The notes beneath the pieces are model-generated. The model made no database searches and had not been told where the DNA came from. It saw nothing but the letters and a program-made list of their open reading frames with translations. Of a stretch of DNA of 64,000 bases, positions 1 to 12,149 are shown piece after piece. The DNA comes from Micropterix aruncella (taxonomy: Eukaryota; Arthropoda; Insecta; Lepidoptera; Micropterigidae). How positions within the stretch are numbered: the stretch's first letter is position 1; the number at the start of each line of letters is the position of its first letter. The stretch covers positions 35,203,220 through 35,267,219 of the forward strand of contig OX155980.1 of the NCBI GenBank assembly GCA_944548615.1, written 5' to 3'. Made by a program: the position numbers and the translations under genes.

Positions 1-611
1 CCGCCGCCAATAATTGCTGGCAATCAGTGCAATATTCATAGCTTCCGATACCCACGCCGTCCCTCGACACCCCCACCCCCCTCCCTCCATATCCACCCTA
101 GCTAGCTAACCCCTCTCCGTCGCCGTGCGCTTTAATCCGAGGAAATTATTACTTTAGAGTCAGAACCAAACTGCGAAGGGGATGCGAGGTTGATTTCTTT
201 ACAACTCAAATGGAACGTTTGCACCGACCAGATGTCTCAAAACTGTCATGCGTCAAAATAAGCGTAAATAGTGTTTGCAAATTATGACGAACAGCTAATG
301 TTCACAAATGTGTATAGTTTTAAACAAACGGTAAAAAAAAGAAAAATAAAAAAAAAGGTTGAAAAATGTTGCATGCCAATTTTACCTATAAACAATTTAA
401 TTTACATTGGCATAAAAAAATATTAAATTATTTGTTTTAAGAATAGGCCAATCAGGAATAATAAATTGTAGGGACCATATATATCATGACAACTCTTTTG
501 ATAATTTTTACATCAAAATGATCTTATATAAGTTAGTTTTTTATTACTTGTCATGTCAAATATTTATCCGAGTGTTTATTTAAGTATGCAGTACAATTGT
601 TATAAATTACT
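1..611. other. Non-coding sequence, GC-rich at its left edge
   Basis: The first ~140 bases are GC-rich with C runs; the rest is AT-rich with A homopolymers. I see no sustained reading frame, repeat or RNA-gene signature. Confidence 0.5.
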
Positions 612-1345
612 AGTGGTATTACCCGGCGTTGCCCGTGTTATATCAGCTCTCAAATACCCATGTATACCAATTTTCATGGTAATCGGTTGAACGGTATATA
701 AGTCGATGTACTGCAGCGCCACCTAGTGGCGAGTTACAACAAATTGAATAGTACGAAAATATTTAGCGTGGTCAATTGTCTATGTATACCAATTTTCATG
801 ATGATCGGTTGAGCAGTATAGAAATTGATGTGCTGCAGCTCTATTTGAGGGAAAGTTACTATAAAGCGAATAGCCCAAGAATATTATGCGGGATCAAATG
901 TCTATGAATACCAATTTTCATGGCGATCAGTTAAGCGGCATAGAAGTTGATGTGCTGAAGCGCCATCTGGTGGCGAGATACATTAAAGTTAATAGCGTGA
1001 AAATATTATGCGTACTCAAATGTCTATGTATCCCAATTTGCATGGCAATCGGTTGAGCAGTATAGAAGTGAATGTGCTCCAGCGTCATTTGGTGGCGAGT
1101 TTTAATAAATTTAATAGCGCGAAAATATTAGGCGGGCTCAAATGTCTATGCATACCAATTTTCATAGCGATCGGTTGATTGGTATAGAAGTTAATGTGTT
1201 GCAGCGCCATCTAGTGGTAAGTTACAACAAAGCGAATATCATAACAACCTCTTTCATGAAAAATACGTATATGTGCCAACTTTCATGGTGATCGGTCAAA
1301 CGGTTTCGGAGTCTATTAAGCTCGGACAAACAGATATACCAACAT
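612..1345 (+). repeat. Minisatellite of about six ~121-bp units
   Basis: A unit built around TATACCAATTTTCATGG, GATCGGTTGA and CAGCGCCATCTAGTGG recurs starting near 657, 778, 899, 1020, 1143 and (partial) 1266, a period of 121-123 bases. Units differ by about 10-20%. The array opens with an ACCCGGCGTTGCCCG motif near 620 and closes with a variant ending in a GGACAAACAGATA tail near 1325. A similar ACAGACAGAC tail lies at about 62.79 kb. Such modules are common in dispersed arthropod repeats, so this is probably the internal array of an unidentified transposable element rather than a centromeric satellite. No protein is encoded. Confidence 0.8.
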
Positions 1346-1568
1346 CCACTTTTAATATATGTACATGTATATGGATGTGGTCGGACTCTTAAGAAACCTT
1401 AAGTATCGACTATTTAAATATTAATCGGCAATCGACAGTATTGTGTACTAATGTCTAAATAAGTATTTATAAGTTTTGAAGAAAAAAACTAAATTTGATT
1501 TAGATTTGATTTCGGCCCTCCTATTTGTAAATACGCCTAGTCAACTAGAAATAGCCTGTTTTATTTGT

Positions 1569-1884
1569 TAGCCCCGTTTATTTTATATAATATTTTGAAT
1601 AACAGAATTGACTCATTAACAACTACACTGAATTGGTCTTAATGTATCAGGTCTATATAGACATGGCCGAAGGATCTAAAGAAATTGGTTAAATTTGTGA
1701 ATCACAAATATCCATTCGAGAATAAATCCTACGCGGACTCCCAGCTAGAATATCTGATGGATACTCTACGCAGTCGACGACTACTGAAAGATATCCTCTT
1801 TTTATATAATATTTTGAATAACAGAATTGACTCACTAACAACTAGGTTACACGGAATTGGTCTTAATGTACCCAGTAAACGGTA
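1569..1884 (+). pseudogene. LINE reverse-transcriptase C-terminal scrap
   Basis: From about 1685 an open stretch of 66 codons reads LEYLMDTLRSRRLLKDILFL followed by YNILNNRIDS. This resembles the segment downstream of the polymerase core in jockey/CR1-like non-LTR retrotransposons (hydrophobic, RR-rich, ending in an N-x-I-DS type motif). No catalytic motif is present. The stretch ATAATATTTTGAATAACAGA is present twice, near 1588 and 1806, with about 70 bases of shared context, so the fragment contains a local duplication. The family assignment rests on resemblance to the C-terminal pieces at 34.6 kb. Confidence 0.5.
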
Positions 1885-2198
1885 AAGGCCTATTTTCTAA
1901 AAGCGCCAGATACCGAACGGTAACTGTCTCGGTAGACTATCGGTTTCCTAAATTATTTCATAAAAGAGACAGAATCATTCATGATTTTTATAGAATGTCG
2001 TGAATTATACTTTTTAGGGGGTAATTCAAACAATTAAAGAGTAGAGAATTGAATGTGGCTGTCAGACAAATATCGAGTGGTAAATTAATAATAACCAATT
2101 ATATCTAAATATTCTTGACAATTCTTCAACAAATGAGTATTGTACCTAAACTCTTTCAGCCGTCCATAATGTGGTTTGATAAAACAGTATTTTAAAGA

Positions 2199-2870
2199 AT
2201 GTTAGCTCCAGGTGCTAGGCTGGTATCCCCCTTGTACCAGCACCATGATCTCTGCTTAGTACCAGAATTCGGGAGCCAGCCTAGTAGTATCCGTATCCTA
2301 GAGCCAGGCCGGTGCCAGCATCCTGATGGCAAAAGGTACCAGCATCCTGCAGGGAAACTGGTGCCATCATCCTGGTGGGGACCGAAACCTGGTGCTGAAC
2401 TAACGCACCTGGTCTGGTCAACTAACGCACCTGGCGGGGACTGGTACCGGATTCCTGATGTCAGTCCAGTATCAGCATCCTGGTTTAACCTGGTTAGTTT
2501 CCAGTCACCCCACCTCAAAAGCATGGACGCCTGCTGGGGATTTCCTCTGGAAAAACCATACATTACTCTATATGTTACGGTACAAAGTCTATAGTTAATG
2601 GCCATCTGGTTTGACCACAAAGGCCCAAATGAACGCACCTTTATAAAGCCCGCTTTCGTTATAGAAACAGTTTTCGTAAAACTGTCGGTGTGCTCTACAA
2701 AAATACAATTTGCAGAAGTCTGTCGCCAGAATGCTGGTACAAGTCTAGCTCCAGGATGTTGTTACCCGACAGATACCATGATTCTAGTAGAAGACTCATA
2801 CCAGGATGCTGACACTAGGCTGGCTCCAGAACGCTGACACCAAGCAGTCACCATGGTGCTGGTATGGGTG
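2199..2870. repeat. Degenerate minisatellite with CCAGCATCCTGGT-like core
   Basis: Words such as ACCAGCATCCTG, GTGCCAGCATCCTGATGG, CATCATCCTGGTGGGGAC and ACCAGGATGCTGACAC recur irregularly, in both orientations, through 2199-2500 and again 2730-2870. About 230 bases without the motif separate the two blocks. The repeats keep frames open on both strands by chance; no known domain is encoded. Confidence 0.6.
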
Positions 2871-3787
2871 ATAAGAGTCAAGCACTTGGAACCAACACTC
2901 TTCGAAATACTGTGTTAGAAAACAACATTATGATTCCCTAAAGGAGGTTAGGTTAATTACTACGATAGGCCTGCCTTTATATTTAAAAAATCCTTTGGTT
3001 GAAGAATTGTCAAAAATACCCTATTTTTCGCTGAAAACCACATTGATCATAATGCCACAAAATACTACTACTCGTATTATTTGAACGTTCTATGCCAAGT
3101 ATAATATAATTTACCTACATCAGACCTTTCACAAAAATTGTGTTTGAATTTGTCGTTTTCCGACAGAATTTGTCGCTTTCAGTATTCGTCGTTTTTATTA
3201 AATGAGCTTTAATCGTCTCACCAAAACCTTTTTTAAAATATTATAATGACTATGCAGTATATTGGCTAGTTTACAATGTACTGTATTGTCATATTATTTT
3301 CTAGGTAACAGAAAACAAAAATACCAACAATAGAAATTACCAGAATTATTACTGGTCGTACTTTAAAATCCATATTATACTTTTTACATTAGCCATATAA
3401 ATTACCAAAATAAACTAAACTAAACCTACCCGGCGGTCACGTGTGTCAGCCAGGCGGTTGCTTATAAAGATTTCCTTACATGTACATAATAAGCATATGA
3501 AATAACCCATTGACTCCCGAGTCCCGAATTAATAGTTTCGTATTTGTAAAATACATATATTGATACTTCACTGAAAGAAAAAAAACTTTGTTTCATACTT
3601 CGGATACACATACACTTTTACAAGAGCTGTCACCAATTGACACAAACTATTAGCTATTAGATACTTTGTTGGAAATATTATATTATGTAATTATAATTTT
3701 AATTAAATGTGTCAAATGAAATAAATGTTTCAAATGTAATTGTTTCATTTTAATTTAATGTTTCAAATGTAATCAATTTCAAATGTA
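2871..3787. other. AT-rich non-coding stretch with short TTTCAAATGTAA repeats
   Basis: No gene or dispersed repeat was recognised. Near 3705-3790 a short word TTTCAAATGTAA appears three to four times, just upstream of the LINE remnant. Confidence 0.45.
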
Positions 3788-4870
3788 ACCTCGCAAAGGC
3801 TTTTGACTCCGTTCCACATAATATATTATTGATAGTGTGGGAATTAACTATACAAGTCTTAAATGGTTTGATAGTTATCTATCCAACAGGGTACAACGTG
3901 TCACTATCCAGGGCCGCCAGAGTGAAAGCCAGCATCTCACGTATGCGTCTACATAAATAGCTATGCCAGTTACCAGTAGGTGAAATCATCACATATGCCG
4001 ATGACACTGTTATACTATTCAAGGGTTTAAACTTTGATTAGACACTTAAGAAAGCAAACGAGGGCATGGAAATTGTTAGAAACTGGCTATGAAACTTTAT
4101 GTTAACGCTTAATGTTGGCTAAACCAAATACATGCCATTTAGTATAAACGTTAGGGGTCAACCCACTGCAAATAAAACTATTGTAGTACACGAACGAGAT
4201 ATCGTAGAGTCTTGCAACTGTCAGCCTCTGCAAAGAGAAATATCTTGGAAATACCTAGGCATCACTCTAGATTGCTTCCTACGTTGGGAAACTCATATAC
4301 ATAACGTGGCTACAAAGGTGCGAATCCTTGAATATGTTTTCAAAGAACTGAGGAATATTCTGAATTTCAAAACGCTAAAAACTGTTTATCATGCTTTATG
4401 TGAATCGCTTAGATATTACTTACGGCATAATTGGATGGGGTGGATGTGGTAAAACCCTGTTAGAGCCACAGCAAGTTGCGCAGAAATTTATTCTCAAAAT
4501 TATTCTCCGCTTACCATATCACCATCCCAGCAATGAACTTTATATGGAAGCTAAAGTCCTTGATTGTAGGCAACTTTTTTAAAAAAAGCTTTCTTTAAGC
4601 TATTTTTGGACAATAAATAAAATTTAGGAATATTTCAGAACAGAAGTCCAACAATTCAAGTTTTAGAAAATAGCTTAATAATACCCAGGATGAAAACATC
4701 ATTTGGACAAAGACATTACTCGTTCATTACGCCGAGATTTTACAATCTGATCGATATGAAAATAAAAATGAATTTGACATTTAGGGTTTTAAAAATAAAA
4801 TAAAGGAATGGTTCTCGAGTCATGACAGACTAACCATACATCAAATATTAGAAATTATAGTTTAATAAAA
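3788..4870 (+). pseudogene. Decayed LINE reverse transcriptase (CR1/jockey-like)
   Basis: Read on the plus strand with several stops and frameshifts, this encodes the second half of a non-LTR reverse transcriptase. In order: an AKAFDSVPHNILL motif A near 3790; a YL-NRVQRV stretch; the catalytic box ITYADDTVILF near 3990-4025, aspartates kept; then YLGITLD near 4250; and a C-terminal MKTSFGQRHYSFITPRFYN segment near 4690-4750. The same C-terminal motif type (TTFAQRHIFYIAPKLYN) occurs in the LINE at 55.5 kb, so the two are probably related. The 5' half is missing, as is usual for target-primed insertions. AT-rich sequence after 4870 may be its 3' UTR. Not functional. Confidence 0.85.
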
Positions 4871-6021
4871 CTTAGGTGCACACATTATTAATATATTTTT
4901 AAATAGTATGTATGTTGATTATATTTTAACATTCAACTAATAACCAATTCATTTTGTTGTTATATATTGTTTTGACAATGAAATGTACTTTTTTTTCTTC
5001 TTTTTTTTGACTAGGTATTTTATATTAATTTTTATAATTCTTAACATATATTATATATTATTGACTTTTTTTTTATATAGATTTATCTTACTCTTTACTT
5101 TAGTTTCAAGTCAATTCTGTTTGTCACACTCTATTTGATTGTTTCTTTTTTTTAAGGAAAATATTTTAGGGCAATTTAGTTTTATGAGAATTTTAATTAA
5201 ACTTTTACACAATTTATTGTAAAATTAGAGTAGTGTCCATCCTAGAAGGGTCTAGTCCCAGTTGGGTGGCAGAATCAAATAAGCAAAAGGTTAAGGTTTA
5301 GCCATTCGGTTCCTGTTATTTTTATAAGCAAAAACAATGTTTTATAGTAATCAATTATTAAATAAATAAAAATAAAAAGTACAAATATAATTTAGAAGCC
5401 GTCCTCAAATCAAAATGCTGTGTTATTATGACCATAAGTTTCCATTATTATTTTTTACTGAAATATGTTGTATCACATACAAAATTACAAACTTGTGTTA
5501 GTTTGTAATTATTTACTTACTTACTTTTTTATAATATTAGCAATTTTAAAATATTATTGCATTTTTATATAGAAATGTTTGCATAACAGTTCCATAAAAT
5601 ATCACTTTATATAATATTCTCCTCTTTTGCTTGGAGTCGCTTAAGCATTTAACATTTTCCAATGCAACGTTTAGATTTTGATTTCCTTTAGTTTTTATTG
5701 TTCCAGAAAAAGACCGTACTAACCAAAACTTATTATTGAGTGCCGGTGGTTTCTTTATCCTGTCACGTACATGACCGTCAATTATCTCTGCCAGTTTTGA
5801 AGCTATCAACGTGATATTTGTTATTTTTCTTCAGCTTGCTTGCCCACAACTAGCACAAGGTAAAAGAGAAAAAAATAAGTTTAATCTAATTATTAAGGGG
5901 GACGAAAATAGGGAGGTGACTAATCAATATAACAAATGTAAATAATTAGACACTTATTATTAAGATCTATTCATATAGATTTGATTGTTAAAAAAATTCG
6001 AGCAATAATTTTTCAGTTTTT
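4871..6021. other. AT-rich non-coding stretch with one orphan ORF
   Basis: This is mostly AT-rich sequence with T and A runs, possibly including the 3' UTR of the preceding LINE to about 5340. On the minus strand, 5546-5809 is an 87-codon open frame with ordinary composition and no motif I recognise. I see no splice-acceptor tract or promoter. It could be a transposon scrap, an exon fragment or chance. Confidence 0.3.
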
Positions 6022-7224
6022 AAGCTATTGCATAGCTTTTATCGCGGGCCTACTAGGCCAGCGCGGCGACCGAATGAAGAAATTTCTTAACGAAAATTAA
6101 TGATTTTAAACTGATAATTACGTCTAAACGAGTACTGATTACGATCCGAAAAAAATATATATTAAACAAGAATATTTTCCTAATATTCTTAGCTTTGAAT
6201 ATTTTAGATTTTGTTTATATTACATAGTGTAATTAATTTGTGAAATTAGGTCTAACCGAACACAAAAACGACTACTACGCAAATACTATCTGGCGTAATA
6301 TTATGAAACCTGCACCATTTTAAAGATAATTTAACAATCTATCTTTTTATCTACGATTTTTTTTCGAATAATTCGTTTTTTAAGCTATTGCATAGCTTTT
6401 ATCGCGGGCCTAGGCCAGCGCGGCGACCGAATGAAGAAATTTCTTAACGAAAATTAATGATTTTAAACTGATAATTACGTCTAAACGAGTACTGCTTACG
6501 ATTCGAAAAAAATATATGTTAAACAAGAACATTTTCCTAATATTCTTAGCTTTGAATATTTTAGATTTTGTTTATATTACATAGTGTAATTAATTTGTGA
6601 AATTAGGTCTAACCGAACACAAAAACGACTACTACGCAAATACTATCTGGCGTATTATTATGAAACCTGCAAAATTTTAAAGATAATTTAATTATCTATC
6701 TTTTTATCTACGATTTTTTTCGAATAATCCGTTTTTTTTGCTTTATCGAATAAAAAATTCGTGCGCAGCGCTATATCGGAAGACGTTTAAATTATTCCGA
6801 ATCATTTGCTTCCGCAGCCACAAATGATTCGGAATAATTTCAACGTTTTCCGATAGATCGCAGATATCTGATATCAGAAAAAATAAATAAATAATAAATA
6901 AAATAAATAAATAATTATAATTGCATAAGTTGTTAAAAATGCTATGCAATAGCTTTACCGCGGCAGTCCCCGAGTGCCACATGTATTTTTTTTGCTTTAT
7001 TGAATAAAAAATTCGTGCGCGGCGCTCTATCAGAAGACGCTTAAATTATTCCGAATCATTTGCTTTCGCAGCCGCAAATGATTCGGAATAATTTCAACGT
7101 TTTCCGATAGAGCGCAGTTATCTGATATCAGAAAAAATAAAATAAATAAATAATTATAATTGCATAAGTTGTTAAAAATGCTATGCAATAGCTTTACCGC
7201 GGCAGTCCCCGAGTGCCACACGTA
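6022..7224 (+). mobile_element. L-R element array, arrangement L-L-R-R
   Basis: Two left modules in tandem (6022-6381 and 6382-~6731) are followed by two right modules in tandem (~6732-6985 and 6986-7224). Each left module starts AAGCTATTGCATAGC, a 7-bp stem hairpin, and continues through CGCGGGCCTA-GGCC. Each right module holds the ~94-base hairpin with ATTATTCCGAATCATTTGC in its stem, then the palindrome CTGATATCAG, and ends CACACGTA. The modules are over 90% alike, so the duplication is recent. No transposase is encoded. The inverted counterpart starts 332 bases to the right. Confidence 0.9.
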
Positions 7225-7556
7225 TTAAACATATAAAAATGTTTTAGAGCAATAACACCTATGGGAAGGTATAGACATTCGGTCGAGTTAAATTCGCACT
7301 TTGCAGGTTCTATTTCATATGTCCGCGCGTTTGAAATGTAAATTCTTAAAATTGGTTTAAAAAATCTATTTCACAGTTCGTAAGAATCATGCATCAAGTA
7401 AATTGAATAATCGTAGTCATATCATCGCACAAACATTCAAACAAAAATGACATATTTGATATCTATGTAAGTAATATGCGAATGGAAAGTACATGTCATA
7501 TACATACTGTGAGAGACGTCGAAGCCGTAGTTAGTAGTACTATAAAAATAAAAAAA
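7225..7556. other. Spacer between mirrored L-R arrays
   Basis: This 332-base single-copy AT-rich sequence is flanked by R modules pointing toward each other. No gene-like feature was seen. It would be the loop if the two arms paired. Confidence 0.7.
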
Positions 7557-8784
7557 TACGTGTGGCACTCGGGGACTGCCGCGATAAAGCTATTGCATAG
7601 CATTTTTAACAACTTATGCAATTATAATTATTTATTTATTTTATTTATTTTATTTTTTCTGATATCAGATAACTGCGCTCTATCGGAAAACGTTGAAATT
7701 ATTCCGAATCATTTGCGGCTGCGAAAGCAAATGATTCGGAATAATTTAAACGTCTTCCGATAGAGCGCCGCGCACGAATTTTTTATTCGATAAAGCAAAA
7801 AAAACTTATGATTATGATTATGATTATTAGAATTTATAAATACGTGTGGCACTCGGGGACTGCCACGGTAAAGCTATTGCATAGCATTTTTAACAACTTA
7901 TGCAATTATAAATATTCATTTATTTTATTTTTTCTGATATCAGATAACTGCGCTCTATCGGAAAACGTTGAAATTATTCCGAATCATTTGCGGCTGCGGA
8001 AGCAAATGATTCGGAATAATTTAAACGTCTTTCGATAGAGCGCTGCGTACGAATTTTTTATTCAATAAAGCAAAAAAAACGAATTATTCGAAAAAATTCG
8101 TAGATAAAAAGACAGATAATTAAATTATCTTTAAAATGGTGCAGGTTTTATAATAATACGCCAGATAGTATTTGCGTAGTAGTCGTTTTTGTGTTCGGTT
8201 TGACCTAATTTCACAAATTAATTACACTATGTAATATAAACAAAATCTAAAATATTCAAAGCTAAGAATATTAGGAAAATGTTCTTGTTTAACATATATT
8301 TTTTTCGAATCGTAAGCAGTACTCGTTTAGACGTAATTATCAGTTTAAAATCATTAATTTTCGTTAAGAAATTTCTTCATTCAGTCGCCGCGCTGGCCTA
8401 GGCCCGCGATAAAAGCTATGCAATAGCTTAAAAACCGGATTATTCGAAAAAAATCGTAGATAAAAAGATAGATATTTAAATTATCTTTAAAATGGTGTAG
8501 GTTTCATAATAATACGCCAGATAGTATTTGCGTAGTAGTCGTTTTTGTGTTCGGTTAGACCTAATTTCACAAATTAATTACACTATGTAATATAAACAAA
8601 ATCTAAAATATTCAAAGCTAAGAATATTAGGAAAATGTTCTTGTTTAACATATATTTTTTTCGAATCGTAAGCAGTACTCGTTTAGACGTAATGATCAGT
8701 TTAAAATCATTAATTTTCGTTAAGAAATTTCTTCATTCGGTCACCGCGCTGGCTAGGCCCGCGATAAAAGCTATGCAATAGCTT
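7557..8784 (-). mobile_element. L-R element array, arrangement R'-R'-L'-L' (mirror of 6.0-7.2 kb)
   Basis: Reverse-complement copies of the same modules: R' at 7557-7804 and 7841-~8078, L' at ~8079-8429 and 8430-8784. Between the R' copies is a 36-base insertion rich in ATTATG repeats (7805-7840), absent from the other arm. With 6022-7224 this forms an imperfect inverted repeat with arms of about 1.2 kb, the architecture of a foldback element. The mirror could also come from independent insertions or from an inverted duplication. Confidence 0.9.
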
Positions 8785-10802
8785 AATAAAGAGACCATAG
8801 ACGGATGTGGCATGGAGAAGAGAAAAGGAAAACTTATCGATGTTTAGATCGACTCGCGTGACGGGTACGCGTCGCGCTGCTGATTGCGACGATGGGCCAT
8901 TTCGAAAGGTTTAAAATCAATAATTAAAACTAAATTTTACTTTAAATATAACGCCATTGGCTTTCAATTTAGGGATCAACACACTACATTTGTATACATA
9001 CTTTACAATTCGGCACTGTTTTTATGAAAAACTCGAATCTTTCCGACATAAGCAAATTCTTAAGACAAATCGTTCCGCCTCGGATGCAAACGTACTGTCG
9101 GATGGCGTACACCACCTAGAGGGTGTATGAGTGGTTTACCTATCCGGGGCGATATGCTGGTTCAATTCGTATAAGCAAACCGCTCAACCCTGTTACTATT
9201 ACGGGAAAACAATATATCGTTTAAACGGTTGCTAAACAATAGCCTTATTGCAACAAAATTAGAAACATTAGAGAAACTTTAGAGACTTTAGAGAAACATT
9301 AGAGACTTAGCAAACATTGGAGATAAGAAACTTTGAAGACTCAAGCATTAAATAAATAGTCCTAAAATAATTTCCTAATATTATTGATATAGATACACAT
9401 TTTAAATATATTTGATGTATATTGATCACTTTTGGCATGTCATCATTTCGCAACTTTTTCTATCTATAATGGACCTGTTCATTAGCAACTATATTTCGCA
9501 GCCTACGGAGTTTTAATAAATGATGTAATGTATTTGTAAATTGAACCCAAAGAATCTAAAATTCTGCGCGACCCACCTTTGTATTGGACACTTGCTCCTT
9601 GCCAGTGATACAGAATTTAAATGCCGATTTCTTTATGTTATTTTTAAATATGTTTTTATATGCTCTGTGATTTTATTTCTCTGAAACTTCATCTATTATT
9701 TTATATGTAATAAATACGTCAAAACATAAAGGGAGCATCCGCATGCTCTTAGCGGCAGCAATGAAATTGACAGAAACAGCGAATAATCCACAACATAGGA
9801 AATTAATACACAACTGTAAAAATAGCATTTTTTTGTTTGTCAACCCCTAAACTTTAAAGGGCCTTCGAACATCTGGTCGTCAGCCAGAGAAGGCCAGATT
9901 TCGAGCTCGTAGTTGCGATTGGGCATCAATACCAGAAAAGGCGCAAAGGGCGCGGATTTTGTTCTGTGGGCGCACAATCTTTTTTGGCAGAGCATAGCCG
10001 ACATATTACAAAACTAAATTAACAGGTACATATAGATCTAAGAATGAATTTAAGAAAAATGCTAATTTCTTGGCATTATTAGCGTGTTGCTACAGCCGAA
10101 AAAAATAAATCAGGTTACCTGAATATATCCCACTCGATAAAATATATATGTATCAATTTGGAGGGTTTAGCTTTATCTATAATACTGTAGCTTAATTTTG
10201 TATAGAATATATTAAAGCGGTTTGTAGATATCGATGGGTGGCTAGGGCGGGGATCAGTGCAGACAGGGCGGATCCGAGGGCAGAAAAGGAGGGGGAGGGG
10301 AGAGGAGGAGGGGAGCCCCAGGGCGGGCGGCTGCCGCTCGTTAGCTATGCAAATATTACAACAAAGTGACGGTTTTTGAATCAACACTCTTTGGATACAG
10401 CTACATATGTATAGGCTCGAAATAGTCGGCAATGAAAATTTATTTTCTAATAAATAGCCCGACTCACAGCTTATAGAGAGTATGTCTGAGTATAGAGAGT
10501 ATGTTATGTACTGGTTATAATTAAGTAGCGTAGAACCGAAGAGAACATTTTCAACTTCCAAATTCAAATACAACCAATTATTTTGAAATTCCAAAACAAA
10601 AGCACCTCATGTCATATCTGTTTTTGCATTGTTACCAAGACGATTGCTTAGTCTCGTCCTGCACATCTACTATGTATGTACTAAAAACGCGAAAAGAAAC
10701 ATAGTAGCTCATATGCTTTGTTTATTTTATTGGAGAGTCTATTGAAAAGGAATAGAACCGGCCTATTGTGAGTTATACTCGCGCACCGAGGGTTTCGAAC
10801 TT
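8785..10802. other. Non-coding stretch, small AGAAACATTAGAG repeats
   Basis: I recognised no gene. At 9258-9340 a short word AGAAACATTAGAG/ACTTTAGAG repeats imperfectly five to six times. A GC-rich purine-biased patch lies at 10225-10340. Open frames here, for example 10115-10594 minus, cross low-complexity sequence and carry no motif. Confidence 0.4.
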
Positions 10803-11570
10803 TCGAAAATGTTTCTTACTATCACACGTTTTCGAACAAATTGTTTAGGAAAGAGTTTTAGAAGTTCGTGGATAATGATATTTCTTATAAGGTTCAAGAG
10901 CATTCTTACCGTCAAGGACGTGACAGATCGAATAAGTAAGATGCTAAATAAATTCGATATAAAACGATTTTTTAGCCCTGTAAAGGATATAATACCACTG
11001 CAAACCCCGGGTGTCAAGCAAAAGTCCATAGCAACTCAAACACGGTCCATAGCAACTCGATTGATAGAACACATCAAAGCTGTTTAAAACGTTCAGCGTG
11101 AAAAATCGGCGATCTGCGAACATATATTGGAAAGCGGAAGTAACCACTGGATGGAGTTTCAAAATTCCATTGTGCTATCCAAAGAACAATTCTACTTTCC
11201 TCGAATGACCCGGGAAGCCATTGAAATAAGAAGAACCCCGAACTTCAATAGAGACGACGGTTACAAACTCTCTTTTACTTGGAACCCTCTTCTTAAAATG
11301 TTCCCACCACAAAAGCCGAAAGCAAGAACGTGAGACAGGATACAGTGAGTGTTGTATGCACGACGGACTTTCGATATTTGCGCTCGTCGAGCCCTCCCCC
11401 CTACCACTGTTATAATTTACGCAGTGGCGGCAGCCGTATGCGGCCTACCCGCGTAACAACGGATTGAAAACTCTTTCAGTCTACCCTGGACAACGGCAGC
11501 TGCAACGTCGCCGAAACGTTGGGAGCTACAAAATCACGCGGTAAATTCGTGTTTTATCTATTCTTTAATG
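10803..11570 (+). pseudogene. Penelope-like element, 3' end with GIY-YIG domain remnant
   Basis: The plus strand encodes, across stops and frameshifts, DVTDRISKMLNKFDIKRFF, then IIPLQTPGV, RSIATRLIEHIKAV, and in the next frame AICEHILESGSNHWMEF, REAIEIRRTPNFNRDDGYKL and SFTWNPLL. This order matches the linker and C-terminal endonuclease of Penelope-like retroelements. The segment after LQTPGV, which should hold the paired GIY and YIG motifs, is replaced by a short repeat of TCCATAGCAACTC, so the catalytic core is lost. The downstream sequence with CAACGTCGCCGAAACGTTGGG (about 11500-11522) matches the 3' region of the second copy at 32.6 kb. The reverse-transcriptase half is absent. Confidence 0.8.
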
Positions 11571-12149
11571 ATTTCGCGACTATGTAAGTATGTATTCTAA
11601 GACGTTCTTTTGTATTGATATTATAGCCAAATTAATCTTTCCTGACTCATTGTTAAACACAAACATATTTTTAATAATTTTAATTTTGTAAACGATTATT
11701 CTGCGCTTGCTACTGGGACTGGCATGGCTAAGATATTAACAATATACTGGAAATCTAATTTCTATAATTAATAAAACTTCTGTGTTATTATCAATCGGGA
11801 ATATTAATAGCGGTGCGGCCACCTGCACTTGCGCCCGGGCGAAGAATGAATTGAAAATATTTTAAATAACCGATTCTAGAGGAACTAATTCACAAAAGAA
11901 GCTTCGTAGTCAACGGAATGAACGACTCACGGTTTGGCTCGGAGCAGCGAACGATGGCGCCTCACGACACCTCTGAGTACCTGGCCAGGGTCCAGCCTTC
12001 TATCTCACATAAAAACCCAGAGAATACGCTGCGCCTTGCTATTCGTATTCTCAGGTGCAGTGATATGCTACGGGTACAGAGAAGTTTCTTCACATTTATA
12101 AAGTTAGCTCGAGCAAGTTACATTCTAATGTTTACTTCCCAACTACAGT
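11571..12149. other. Non-coding stretch
   Basis: No gene or repeat was recognised between the Penelope-like fragment and the next LINE. The frame at 11918-12169 carries no known motif. Confidence 0.4.

Noticed and set aside
612..1345. CRISPR-like array
   Set aside because: The whole 121-bp unit repeats without unique spacers, and the window is clearly eukaryotic.
2192..2638. 148-residue minus-strand frame over the minisatellite
   Set aside because: The repeat keeps frames open on both strands; the product is a repeat translation.
5546..5809. Host exon on the minus strand
   Set aside because: There are no splice signals, no recognised domain and no neighbouring exon, so it is noted only within the surrounding non-coding entry.
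6743..7221. Recurrent ~65-residue frame starting WHSGTAAVKLLHS in many L-R copies
   Set aside because: Most copies have ACG instead of ATG at the start. The frame runs straight through the hairpin, and length varies with A/T-tract indels. The repeated protein reflects the repeated DNA, not coding selection.
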